From CAYJXK01 sp964374115 (GTDB taxonomy: Bacteria > Patescibacteriota > Patescibacteriia > Magasanikbacterales > UBA922), in NCBI GenBank assembly GCA_964374115.1, contig CAYJXK010000008.1:1-31473 (forward strand): 31,473 bases of DNA, written 5' to 3'. This document shows, piece after piece, positions 17,058 through 23,883 of this stretch. Both the position numbers and the translations under genes were made by a program. The notes beneath the pieces were generated by a model. That model was not told the origin of the DNA. It did no database searches and saw only the letters and a list, made by a program, of their open reading frames with translations. Within the stretch, counting starts at the first letter, position 1. The number at the start of each line of letters is the position of its first letter.

Positions 17058-18149
17058 CTACTTTTTCAAATTTCTATACAAGAGCACCATGGTAATAGGA
17101 AAAAGTGGCAAGAAGAAAACTTGGATGATGAGTGTGAAAAATTGTTGCAGTATTGAGACCAGGTCGGGATCATTCACAAAGATATCGAGAAGGATGAGAA
17201 GAACTCCAAGCGATAGGTAAATTGCAAGAAGTATTATCGTGAATGGGATCAACAACCGCCAATTCACTATCCACCATCGGCTCTTTGTGAGCATAAAACT
17301 TCTCTGCACGCTTTCATATATTGATTGTCCATCGAAAATCACGCCAAAGGGAGCGAATATAAGCCGAATAGAAAAATAGATGTTATGGATGATGCCATAG
17401 AGAATACCAATGAGGAGGAGAATTGCCGGCAGTGTCACATATGAGAGAATGTTCGCAAAGAATGGCTGAATGCCATCCTGAAATGTAAGTATGGCTCCCT
17501 GCATCCGAACGTATAAGATCAGAAAGAAAGAGAAAGCAAAGAGAGGGAGAGACACAATACAAAACTGTAGAATGCCGGCTCCGAGTGTTTTCCCGATCAG
17601 CCGTACAGATTTTTTTACGGCTTCTTTGAGTGTCACGCCTTTTTCTTGTATGTTTGCGTCAATGATATGATAGAGAATAATGCCGCCCCATATACCGAAG
17701 ACAATAATACAGAGAAAAAATAGCAAGATAAGGATGGCTCCCGCGATGATCCTGAGAGCGGTCTGGGGTATGAAAGTGGTGAAACTGACCAGAGCTACAA
17801 AGAGTCCACTCAAGATAGAAATAGCAAGCCCAGTTCCGAGCGCGGTAAGAAAGAGTGGGCGGAATACTCGCCCATAGAATGTGAATGTCTGTTTGGTGAG
17901 CTCCCATCCAGAGATGGTATCTCTATGATATCCCATGAGATATTCAAAGCCGATTACGCCAAAGATGCCACACGCGATTTTTTTGCCCGTTGAAATTCCG
18001 AGCGTTGTCGCATACCAGATATTGATCGCAAGTCCTAAGACGTACGAGAGAAGTATAACAAGTCCCCATCGAGATGTGAGAAATCCTACGACGAGGGGGA
18101 CGATGATACTTGCGAGATAGGTGATCCAATAGGTGGTTTTTGTTTTCAT
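17058..18149 (-). CDS. Polytopic membrane protein, DUF975/YciC-like, function unknown
   Basis: This 363-residue protein has about eight hydrophobic segments (roughly residues 8-22, 28-46, 59-72, 97-122, 130-158, 190-214, 240-272, 302-330, with another near 335-355). The loop QSIYESVQRSFMLTKSRWW before a late helix resembles the bacterial DUF975 / glycerophosphodiester-phosphodiesterase-membrane-domain group, whose biochemical role is not settled. There are no enzyme motifs. It lies just upstream of gatB and downstream of tmk across a 250-bp repeat-bearing gap. It probably shares a transcript with gatB without a functional link. Confidence 0.8.
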   Translation of the reverse strand: MKTKTTYWITYLASIIVPLVVGFLTSRWGLVILLSYVLGLAINIWYATTLGISTGKKIACGIFGVIGFEYLMGYHRDTISGWELTKQTFTFYGRVFRPLFLTALGTGLAISILSGLFVALVSFTTFIPQTALRIIAGAILILLFFLCIIVFGIWGGIILYHIIDANIQEKGVTLKEAVKKSVRLIGKTLGAGILQFCIVSLPLFAFSFFLILYVRMQGAILTFQDGIQPFFANILSYVTLPAILLLIGILYGIIHNIYFSIRLIFAPFGVIFDGQSIYESVQRSFMLTKSRWWIVNWRLLIPFTIILLAIYLSLGVLLILLDIFVNDPDLVSILQQFFTLIIQVFFLPLFPITMVLLYRNLKK

Positions 18150-18200
18150 ACAGGATTCATTAAAATAAATTTATAGCGAATTGTCTCTCCGTATCGTCAC

Positions 18201-18323
18201 GATTCCTTTTTTCTTCCCTCCAAAATCCGCACGCGCAAAACTCAAACAGCATCATAGCCACCCACAACGCTCTCTACACGCCTGTTTTGCCCCTGAGCAT
18301 TGGAGGCACAAAAAAAAGGAATC
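18201..18323. repeat. Nested inverted-repeat element, possible divergent copy 3
   Basis: Outer arms pair over 12 bp (18201-18212 with 18312-18323), continued by CCTCC (18217-18221) with GGAGG (18302-18306). An inner GCAAAAC (18235-18241) pairs with 18284-18290. The T-run/A-run layout of the arms and a CTCAAACAGCATCAT string (18241-18255) recall the elements at 13916 and 15158, but the TGCAG and GGAAACT blocks are missing. It lies between tmk and the membrane-protein gene. Confidence 0.55.
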
Positions 18324-18354
18324 ATGGCCATGCTTCATACAGCGGATACTGCAT

Positions 18355-18372
18355 GGAAATTTGCTATGAGTT
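18355..18372 (-). repeat. Dispersed downstream repeat, copy near tmk
   Basis: The plus-strand string GGAAATTTGCTATGAGTT lies 29 bp after the tmk stop (minus-strand gene). It matches 17 of 18 bases at 23840-23857 and is related to 20823-20840. AGCG precedes the string at the same distance here and at 23840. Confidence 0.6.
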
Positions 18373-18400
18373 CAATATGAATAGTAGTGTACCATACCTC

Positions 18401-19000
18401 CTATTTTTCTAAAAGACGCTTCTCCACCTGCTGCCAAACAAAGGAATGAATAGTCTCGAGCGTTTGATTTGCGTCAACCGAGATCCACTCATATTCTCCA
18501 CCCAATTTTTTGTGCACATCTTGAACGGTTTGCAAGAGCGCGTCATCTGTCTCGTGCTTGTGTGTCCCTTCTGTCGCGTCTGTATATCGGGTGCCTTCAA
18601 AAAGAAACGAAATATCTTCCCGTACGAGATGTGTGTTAATTTTTTTCATAAATGTCTCATCCACTCCCGCACCAATGCCCCAGGCAAGCCCAGTGCCAAT
18701 ATAGTCTTCTGCGACAACACTGATGCCTTCTTTTAATTTTTTCTTAATCGCAGGTTCGGCTTGCGTGCGATTTAACACATAGAGAAGTTGTGCTTCTCGG
18801 GGAGAGAGGGCATATGGATTTCCCCCACGCAGATACGCATTGATGAGTGGCCCAGAAGGCTCAAGATCATAGATCGGATATTTGAGATATTGAGCAGGGT
18901 GTCCTTCTTTGTTCAATTGCTCCACCAAACGCTTGGCCTGAGTCGTTTTACCGAGGTTATTGATGCCGTAGAGGACAATGAAGAGGCTTTTTTGGTTCAT
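18401..19000 (-). CDS. tmk: Thymidylate kinase-like dNMP kinase
   Basis: It is predicted to phosphorylate dTMP to dTDP. The P-loop GINNLGKTTQ lies near residue 12, followed by LKYPIYD, then EDYIGTGLAWG, the Asp/Arg-type substrate region. The LID-like part is weakly conserved. Codon ATG 19000 gives about 199 residues, the size of Tmk; the frame extends further upstream without homology. It is 13 bp after folA, in a row with thyA and dut, which supports dTMP as the substrate. Confidence 0.9.
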   Translation of the reverse strand: MNQKSLFIVLYGINNLGKTTQAKRLVEQLNKEGHPAQYLKYPIYDLEPSGPLINAYLRGGNPYALSPREAQLLYVLNRTQAEPAIKKKLKEGISVVAEDYIGTGLAWGIGAGVDETFMKKINTHLVREDISFLFEGTRYTDATEGTHKHETDDALLQTVQDVHKKLGGEYEWISVDANQTLETIHSFVWQQVEKRLLEK

Positions 19001-19013
19001 AGCCAATAGAATG

Positions 19014-19487
19014 CTATCGGCGTTTGTATACGGCAAAACGAAACCCCACATGGTCCTCTCGCCAGCTCTCTTTCCAAATCGAAGGATCAATCGGTGGAAA
19101 AAACGCGGTGCAGTTGTCGATGATTTGATCAATATGGGTGATATCGAGAGCATCGGCGAATGCAATCATTTCTTCATAAATTTTTTGTCCGCCAAAGCCG
19201 ATGATTTCTTCGCCTGTGTGTCGAGCGATTGCTTTTTGCACTGTGTTGTATCGCTCGACCCCTGCGGGAAGGGGATATTGTTTATCTCTCGTAATAACCA
19301 CGTTTGTTCGGTCAGGCAACGGTCGTCGTTTTTCCGGAATGGATTCCCAGGTTTTTCGTCCGATAATCAACACTTTTCCTCTGGTAATTTGTTGCATGCG
19401 TTTGAAATCCTCTGGAATATGCCACGGGATTTCTCCATGTTTGCCGATACAATTATTTTTTGATATGGCAGCAACAAGAGTGATCAT
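19014..19487 (-). CDS. folA: Dihydrofolate reductase
   Basis: It reduces dihydrofolate, which ThyA produces, back to tetrahydrofolate with NADPH. The N-terminal ITLVAAISKNNCIGKHGEIPWHIPEDFKRM contains the substrate-binding acidic residue. IIGRKTWESIP and EEIIGFGGQKIYEEMI are the NADPH-site segments. It has 157 residues, typical for bacteria. Its ATG overlaps the thyA stop by 4 bp, so the two are translationally coupled. Confidence 0.97.
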   Translation of the reverse strand: MITLVAAISKNNCIGKHGEIPWHIPEDFKRMQQITRGKVLIIGRKTWESIPEKRRPLPDRTNVVITRDKQYPLPAGVERYNTVQKAIARHTGEEIIGFGGQKIYEEMIAFADALDITHIDQIIDNCTAFFPPIDPSIWKESWREDHVGFRFAVYKRR

Positions 19488-20356
19488 ACAGCAATCTCAA
19501 ATTGGATCTTTGGAAAACTTTCATATCCCACTACTGTGGTGTCCTCTGTCTTCCAATTAAAAATCGAAGTGAATGGCTGTGTTTCAATGTTCGGGAGCGG
19601 ATATATGTTCGGGTCGCGCGAGAGTTGTTCTTTGGCGCCCTCGACATGATTTTCAAATAGATGCACATCGGCTAGAAATCCAACGAGTCGGCCTTCTTGG
19701 AATTCGGTTTCTTTTGCGAGAAGATGTAAAAGAAGCGCGTAGCTTGCGATATTGAATGGAAGTCCGAGCATGGTGTCAACCGATCGTTGGTTCCAGAGAA
19801 GATTGAGTTTGTTGTTAATGACTGTCACCTGAAATGAATAATGGCATGGCGGCAGCGCCATGTCAGGGATCTGCATGGGATTCCAGGCCGACACAATCAT
19901 GCGTCGGTCTCTGGGGTTTGTTTTCAAGGTTTCGATCACGCGTTTGAGTTGATCCACGCCTTGTCCGGTATAGTCTGTATTATAGCTCTGGTATGGCGCA
20001 TTGAAGTGCCGCCATTGAAATCCGTAGATGGGGCCAAGATCTCTTTCTTCGAGCATTTTTTTTTTGCTCTCTTCATCGTGGCCATACGGGGCTTTGGAAG
20101 GTCTGGCCCATTCATCCCAGATATGATTGTTCCGTTCGAGCAACCATTGTTTGTCTGTGATGCCGTTGATAAAAAATTGGAGTTCTGTCGCGATGAGGCG
20201 AAAGGGCATTTTTTTGGTAGTAAGAAGCGGGAAACCAAATTCCATGCTGTGCTCAAAAAAAGCGCCTGCAATGGTATAGGCGTCTGTGCCTTGTCGAGTG
20301 TGCACTTTTTCTCCGGTTTCAAGAATTTTTTTTACAATATCGAGATACGATTTCAT
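19484..20356 (-). CDS. thyA: Thymidylate synthase (ThyA type)
   Basis: It methylates dUMP to dTMP using methylene-tetrahydrofolate. The active-site Cys is in LPPCHYSFQV. DPRDRRMIVSAWNP-like phosphate-binding arginines (NPRDRRMIVSAWNP), WNQRSVDTMLGLPFNI and DVHLFENH complete the family pattern. It has 290 residues, with a mid-length insert near residues 80-110. It overlaps dut by 4 bp upstream and folA by 4 bp downstream. Confidence 0.98.
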   Translation of the reverse strand: MKSYLDIVKKILETGEKVHTRQGTDAYTIAGAFFEHSMEFGFPLLTTKKMPFRLIATELQFFINGITDKQWLLERNNHIWDEWARPSKAPYGHDEESKKKMLEERDLGPIYGFQWRHFNAPYQSYNTDYTGQGVDQLKRVIETLKTNPRDRRMIVSAWNPMQIPDMALPPCHYSFQVTVINNKLNLLWNQRSVDTMLGLPFNIASYALLLHLLAKETEFQEGRLVGFLADVHLFENHVEGAKEQLSRDPNIYPLPNIETQPFTSIFNWKTEDTTVVGYESFPKIQFEIAV

Positions 20357-20784
20357 ATGTAATACTCTCCTGTGCTCCCGAAACTACCCGTCCCTCTCGA
20401 TGTGTCTGAAAGTGTTTCAGAGACGACGAGGTTTGCGTGGATGATTGGTTGAATGACGAGTTGAGCAATTTTTTGGCCTTCTTTGATCGTGGCCGAATCT
20501 TTTCCAATATTCACAAGACCCACATTATATTCTCCACGATATCCCGCGTCAAAAACGCCGCCTATGCAATGAAGCCCAAGTCCCCATGAAACACTGCTTT
20601 TGTCTTTCACAAGTGCCACATACCCCTCTGGGAATTCAAGCGCGAATCCAAGCATGAAGAGTTTGCGTTCACCTGGCTGAATCACGGCTGATTCTCGCGC
20701 ATAAAGATCAAGCCCCACATCACCCGGATGAGCGTATGATGGGAATTTTAGGTCAGCGACAAGGGGTTGAATGTGGATTTGCAT
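20353..20784 (-). CDS. dut: dUTP diphosphatase
   Basis: It cleaves dUTP to dUMP, keeping uracil out of DNA and feeding ThyA. All five trimeric dUTPase motifs are visible: DVGLDLYA, KDKSSVS, GGVFDAGYRGE, KIAQLVI and RGTGSFGSTG at the C-terminal flap. In motif II the usual GRSS reads DKSS. ATG 20784 gives 143 residues. It overlaps thyA by 4 bp. Confidence 0.97.
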   Translation of the reverse strand: MQIHIQPLVADLKFPSYAHPGDVGLDLYARESAVIQPGERKLFMLGFALEFPEGYVALVKDKSSVSWGLGLHCIGGVFDAGYRGEYNVGLVNIGKDSATIKEGQKIAQLVIQPIIHANLVVSETLSDTSRGTGSFGSTGEYYI

Positions 20785-20822
20785 ATAGTCCGACTTCAAA
20801 ACAGAGAGAGCGCGAGAGATAC

Positions 20823-20840
20823 GGAAATTCGCTGTGCGTT
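20823..20840 (-). repeat. Dispersed downstream repeat, copy near the kinase gene
   Basis: GGAAATTCGCTGTGCGTT on the plus strand begins 17 bp after the kinase stop in the minus direction. With 23840-23857 it also shares the flank AGCGCG eight bases beyond, giving about 32 bp of similarity. It lies in the kinase-dut gap, right after a terminator-like hairpin. Confidence 0.5.
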
Positions 20841-20841
20841 C

Positions 20842-20862
20842 AAAAAAACAATAGCTCTATTG
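20842..20862 (-). terminator. Weak terminator-like hairpin after the kinase gene
   Basis: On the minus strand CAATAG and CTATTG (20862-20857 and 20854-20849) pair around two bases, followed by seven T (20848-20842). The stem is A/T-rich with a tight loop and includes the kinase stop codon. It may reduce read-through into dut rather than stop it. Confidence 0.35.
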
Positions 20863-21429
20863 CTCGATTGTTCGATTGCTATATCCCATCGATGTGAGCA
20901 TATCTTCCACTTGGGAAAATAATTGTTCCTTCACCCCATTATTATCAATCGTGTATTCTGCTTCTTTGTTGAGTTCTATAATAAGCGTTTCTGCCTCAGC
21001 CTCTCCATTTTTGATGAATTCTTCAAACGTTTTTTTTGCGTCACCTTCATTTTCATCTCGCGCAACGAGTCGCTGCCATCGTAGATGCGGATCAGCGATG
21101 AGAGAGACAAGATGAAATCCATGGATTTTTCGAAGATATGTGATGTCGGTAGGTCTTCGGATACCATCAACCACGACGAGATCATTTCGATCATTTTCTA
21201 CATCTTTCGCAATCACTCGACTCATCACATCCTGGCCAAACTGTTCTCGAAGCAGTGTGGAGATGCTTTGTAGATTGTTTCGATTTACAGGCAGATACAG
21301 ACGATTCATGATATCTCGAAGCATGGTGGAAAAACGATACGTGTTCGATTCGTATTTCTCATGAAGGTATTTCGCGACCGTTCCTTTGCCAGACGCGATT
21401 TCTCCGACGAGTCCGAGGATGGTCTTCAT
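20857..21429 (-). CDS. P-loop nucleotide kinase, dephospho-CoA kinase-like
   Basis: A Walker A motif GLVGEIASGKGTVA lies at residues 6-19, with an NMP-kinase-like region VVVDGIRRPTDITYLR in the middle and an ADPHLRWQRLVARDE lid. The overall pattern fits small nucleotide kinases related to dephospho-CoA kinase and archaeal predicted nucleotide kinases. The substrate is not shown by the sequence. The neighbours (dCMP deaminase, dut, thyA, tmk) suggest a deoxynucleoside monophosphate. ATG 21429 gives about 190 residues; the frame extends to 21480 without homology. Confidence 0.8.
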   Translation of the reverse strand: MKTILGLVGEIASGKGTVAKYLHEKYESNTYRFSTMLRDIMNRLYLPVNRNNLQSISTLLREQFGQDVMSRVIAKDVENDRNDLVVVDGIRRPTDITYLRKIHGFHLVSLIADPHLRWQRLVARDENEGDAKKTFEEFIKNGEAEAETLIIELNKEAEYTIDNNGVKEQLFSQVEDMLTSMGYSNRTIEQ

Positions 21430-21476
21430 ACTGCAAAATAAGCAGAATAAGCTTTGAAAAACAGTCCGGTACATTA

Positions 21477-22037
21477 TCACTGGTTCGGGTATGTTTCCAC
21501 ATCTTCCTGAATAAACTCAAGCGCGACACCAACGCGGCGAAACAATTCTTCGCTTTCTTCTCCGGCATGGTATCTTTTGTCGCAAACCACGCGTCGTATT
21601 CCGGCATTGATAATCATTTTCGTGCAGGCTCCGCACGGGGTCATCGCAGTATAAATAGTCGCTCCTTCGACACGCGCACCAACGCGGGCTGCCTGGATGA
21701 GCGCGTTTTGTTCTGCATGAGCGGTGCGCACACAATGTTGTGTCTCTCGTCCGTCTTCATGACGCACTGTTTTCATTTGGTGTCCAACTTGGTCACAATG
21801 GGGGAGCCCTCGCGGGGAACCGACGTATCCAGTGACAATCATTTGATTTTCTTTGGTAATCACACACCCAGATCGGCCTCGGTCGCAACTGCCGCGACTC
21901 CCGACTACTTTCGTAATCGCCATAAAATATTCATCCCAATGTGGGCGTTTGTGTTCATTCGTTGCTCCTGTCGGCGGCTGTGGAAAGGATGATTCGTTCG
22001 TTGAGCTTAAGGGATTGTCCCATGTCGAGGGTTGCAT
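21477..22037 (-). CDS. dCMP deaminase (cytidine/deoxycytidylate deaminase family)
   Basis: It deaminates dCMP to dUMP, the ThyA substrate. The zinc site is complete: HAEQNAL (His, catalytic Glu) and TPCGACTKMI (two Cys). The additional CDRGRSGCVI and GYVGSPRGLPHCDQVGH regions match ComEB/dCMP deaminases, which carry an extra zinc. I use ATG 22037 (186 aa), which has T before it like other starts here. ATG 22094 would add 19 residues, sits 9 bp after the rplA stop and has AGGTGG directly abutting it, so it remains possible. Confidence 0.93.
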   Translation of the reverse strand: MQPSTWDNPLSSTNESSFPQPPTGATNEHKRPHWDEYFMAITKVVGSRGSCDRGRSGCVITKENQMIVTGYVGSPRGLPHCDQVGHQMKTVRHEDGRETQHCVRTAHAEQNALIQAARVGARVEGATIYTAMTPCGACTKMIINAGIRRVVCDKRYHAGEESEELFRRVGVALEFIQEDVETYPNQ

Positions 22038-22103
22038 AGGGAATGCGGAATGTTTATAAATCTGATACGTGATCATTTGTGTCTCGATATACATCCACCT
22101 GTC

Positions 22104-22787
22104 CTATACCACCTCGACCCGAACACTCGGCCCCATCGAGCTCGTCAGGTAGACTGCCTTGAGATACGTGCCTTTTGCAGAGGATGGTTTTACTTTTTTG
22201 AGCGCGTCGAGAAACGCAGCGAGGTTTTCTTTGAGTTTTTCTGTGTCGAAACTCACTTTTCCAATTACTTGGTGGATATTTGCCGTGTCATCATTTTTGA
22301 ATGCCACTTTGCCACCTTTCATTTCTTTGATCACCCGCGCGATATCTTTGTCCACTGTCCCTGTTTTTGGATTTGGCATGAGGCCTTTGGGTCCAAGCAC
22401 GCGCGCGGCTCCCGCAAGTTTTGGCATCATTTCAGCGGTCGCGACCGCCACTTCAAAATCAATTTTTCCTGTATCTTTTATTTTTTTAATATCTTCTTCT
22501 CCATAAATGAAATCAGCCCCCGCATTCTTCGCGGCATCTTCATCGTTTGTGCCGACAAATGCGGCAACGGTCTTTGTTTTTCCTGTCCCATGAGGAAGGG
22601 CGACAGTTGAGCGAATCTGTTGTTCGCTTTTTTTGGGATCAATACCCATCCGGACATGCACCTCGACAGATGCATCAAATTTGACAACACTCGTCTCTTT
22701 CACGAGGGCAAAGGCCTCGTCGAGAGGATAGACTTTATGTTTATCTATTTTGGCCGCGGCTTCTTTCATGCGTTTGGACATATGCAT
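22104..22787 (-). CDS. rplA: Ribosomal protein uL1
   Basis: This large-subunit protein binds the L1 stalk of 23S rRNA and, in other bacteria, represses its own mRNA. Full-length features are seen: FDASVEVHVRMGIDPKK, the RNA-binding RSTVALPHGTGKT, and KLAGAARVLGPKGLMPNPKTGTV. It has 225 or 227 residues, because ATG 22787 and ATG 22781 are both plausible. It has its own promoter and structured leader, and it is the first gene of the dCMP deaminase to gatB run rather than adjoining rplK. Confidence 0.98.
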   Translation of the reverse strand: MHMSKRMKEAAAKIDKHKVYPLDEAFALVKETSVVKFDASVEVHVRMGIDPKKSEQQIRSTVALPHGTGKTKTVAAFVGTNDEDAAKNAGADFIYGEEDIKKIKDTGKIDFEVAVATAEMMPKLAGAARVLGPKGLMPNPKTGTVDKDIARVIKEMKGGKVAFKNDDTANIHQVIGKVSFDTEKLKENLAAFLDALKKVKPSSAKGTYLKAVYLTSSMGPSVRVEVV

Positions 22788-22798
22788 AGTGACATCGA

Positions 22799-22831
22799 GT
22801 GGTTTTAGCCCCTAAGTGATTAGGGTCCCAC
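22799..22831 (-). promoter_or_regulatory. Probable L1 autoregulatory leader hairpin
   Basis: On the minus strand GTGG (22831-22828) pairs with CCAC (22802-22799). Inside, CCCTAA (22825-22820) pairs with TTAGGG (22815-22810) around TCAC. Between the stems is an asymmetric internal loop: GA on one side and GCTAAAA on the other. It ends 11 bp before the first rplA ATG. A two-helix hairpin with an asymmetric loop is the general form of L1 sites, so feedback by L1 is a reasonable inference. It has not been compared with this organism's 23S rRNA. Confidence 0.6.
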
Positions 22832-22841
22832 GTGAGCGAGT

Positions 22842-22870
22842 ATTGTCACATACAGAAAATAGGCTGTCAA
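22842..22870 (-). promoter_or_regulatory. Promoter of rplA
   Basis: On the minus strand a perfect -35 TTGACA (22870-22865), a 17-bp spacer and a -10 like GACAAT (22847-22842) lie 55 bp before the start codon. Transcription would begin near 22835, just in time to include the L1-like hairpin. Confidence 0.65.
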
Positions 22871-22875
22871 GGTTC

Positions 22876-22902
22876 CAACTAGATTGTGTCCCAACTAGGT
22901 TG
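22876..22902 (-). promoter_or_regulatory. Two operator-like palindromes upstream of the rplA promoter
   Basis: CAACCTAGTTG (22902-22892, a perfect palindrome around CTA) and CAATCTAGTTG (22886-22876, one mismatch) are spaced 16 bp apart, directly upstream of the -35. They are parts of two 16-bp tandem repeats. The position suits an activator or other regulator; no candidate protein is in the window. Confidence 0.45.
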
Positions 22903-22955
22903 TAAAAGGCCGCTATCGTCCGAAGGCGGGAAAAGTTGATAGCCAAAAGCTGATC

Positions 22956-23804
22956 CTACCGTGTATCCTCCCAGATTTTTTTGCAATGCGGCATTCGATT
23001 ATTCATGGAAAAGAAGGCAGGACAGCTTTTGTTGAGATCATTATTTGGATAGCAGAGAATTTTTCCACTTGCGTCGTAGAGAATGCTAAAGCAATTCGCG
23101 CATCCATTGGATTGAAACCATACTTTGGTATTTCCATATGCGCATTCTTCAATAAATGCCCGAGGATTTTTTGGTGTCTCTGTTTCTATGAGCATGGTAA
23201 GAAGCGCGAGCCAGGAGGCGGTTTGGTCGCTGGGGAGCGCAGAAACCGCAGAGGAAGGAGACGATGGCGCGCCGTTTATCGGTTGGGATGAGGGAGATAT
23301 ATATATGACTGGCGTTAGTTCAGATGGATCGCAAAGTCCGTCGTGCTTGATCGCGATGTTCTGCAGTTCTGCGACACAGTAATTGGCGTAATTCTGTCCA
23401 TTTGCTCCACAGACCGGCGGCTCGTCTCCATCGCATGACCGAAGCGCCGCGAGTGTTTCTTCATCTGTTACGCCAAAAGGAGTTGCTAATCCGTTGATAG
23501 GGGTGCAGGCGCCAGTGAGGAAACTCCCTGCTTCGCAGGCCGTATTCCCGGGAAAGACACAGTACACTTCGGAGAGTTTGGATGTCACATTCGTGCGGTA
23601 TCCAATGGTAAATCCTTGCTTTTCACAATACGAGGCAAAAATATTGGTTGTGTCAGCTTGCGCAGGTTTTTTTGTAATGGTCACTGGCGAAGTCGTTAAT
23701 GTCGCTCCCGGGGTTGCCACCTTTTCATCACCGCAACCGGCGCCGAGGAGAAGGAGGGTGGTAAAAAGGAGGAAAGACATCGTATACCAATATCTTGTTT
23801 TCAT
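22956..23804 (-). CDS. Lipoprotein with DUF333 and Kazal-like domains
   Basis: A lipoprotein signal (hydrophobic residues 10-22, GAGC with Cys24) is followed by a low-complexity Thr/Pro linker. Residues about 55-98 (SYCEKQGFTIGY to CVFPGNTACEAGSFLTGAC) match the DUF333 pattern. Residues about 122-158 (PPVCGANGQNYANYC to HDGLC) match the Kazal serine-protease-inhibitor spacing. A Pro/Ser linker and a second Cys-rich region end the 282-residue protein. It should sit on the outer face of the membrane. A protease-inhibitor role is possible but untested. It lies between the dehydrogenase and rplA, in what is usually a pure ribosomal-protein operon. Confidence 0.8.
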   Translation of the reverse strand: MKTRYWYTMSFLLFTTLLLLGAGCGDEKVATPGATLTTSPVTITKKPAQADTTNIFASYCEKQGFTIGYRTNVTSKLSEVYCVFPGNTACEAGSFLTGACTPINGLATPFGVTDEETLAALRSCDGDEPPVCGANGQNYANYCVAELQNIAIKHDGLCDPSELTPVIYISPSSQPINGAPSSPSSAVSALPSDQTASWLALLTMLIETETPKNPRAFIEECAYGNTKVWFQSNGCANCFSILYDASGKILCYPNNDLNKSCPAFFSMNNRMPHCKKIWEDTR

Positions 23805-23839
23805 AGGATAAAAAAAATTTGGGAAAGCGCGTCAGACAC

Positions 23840-23857
23840 GGAAATTTGCCATGAGTT
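23840..23857 (-). repeat. Dispersed downstream repeat, copy near the dehydrogenase
   Basis: GGAAATTTGCCATGAGTT on the plus strand lies 27 bp after the dehydrogenase stop (minus direction) and before the lipoprotein gene. It is the best match to 18355-18372 (one mismatch) and also resembles 20823-20840. The core is a near-palindrome around AAATTT. Confidence 0.6.
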
Positions 23858-23883
23858 GATTTGTTTTTATATTTTTAAAAAAA

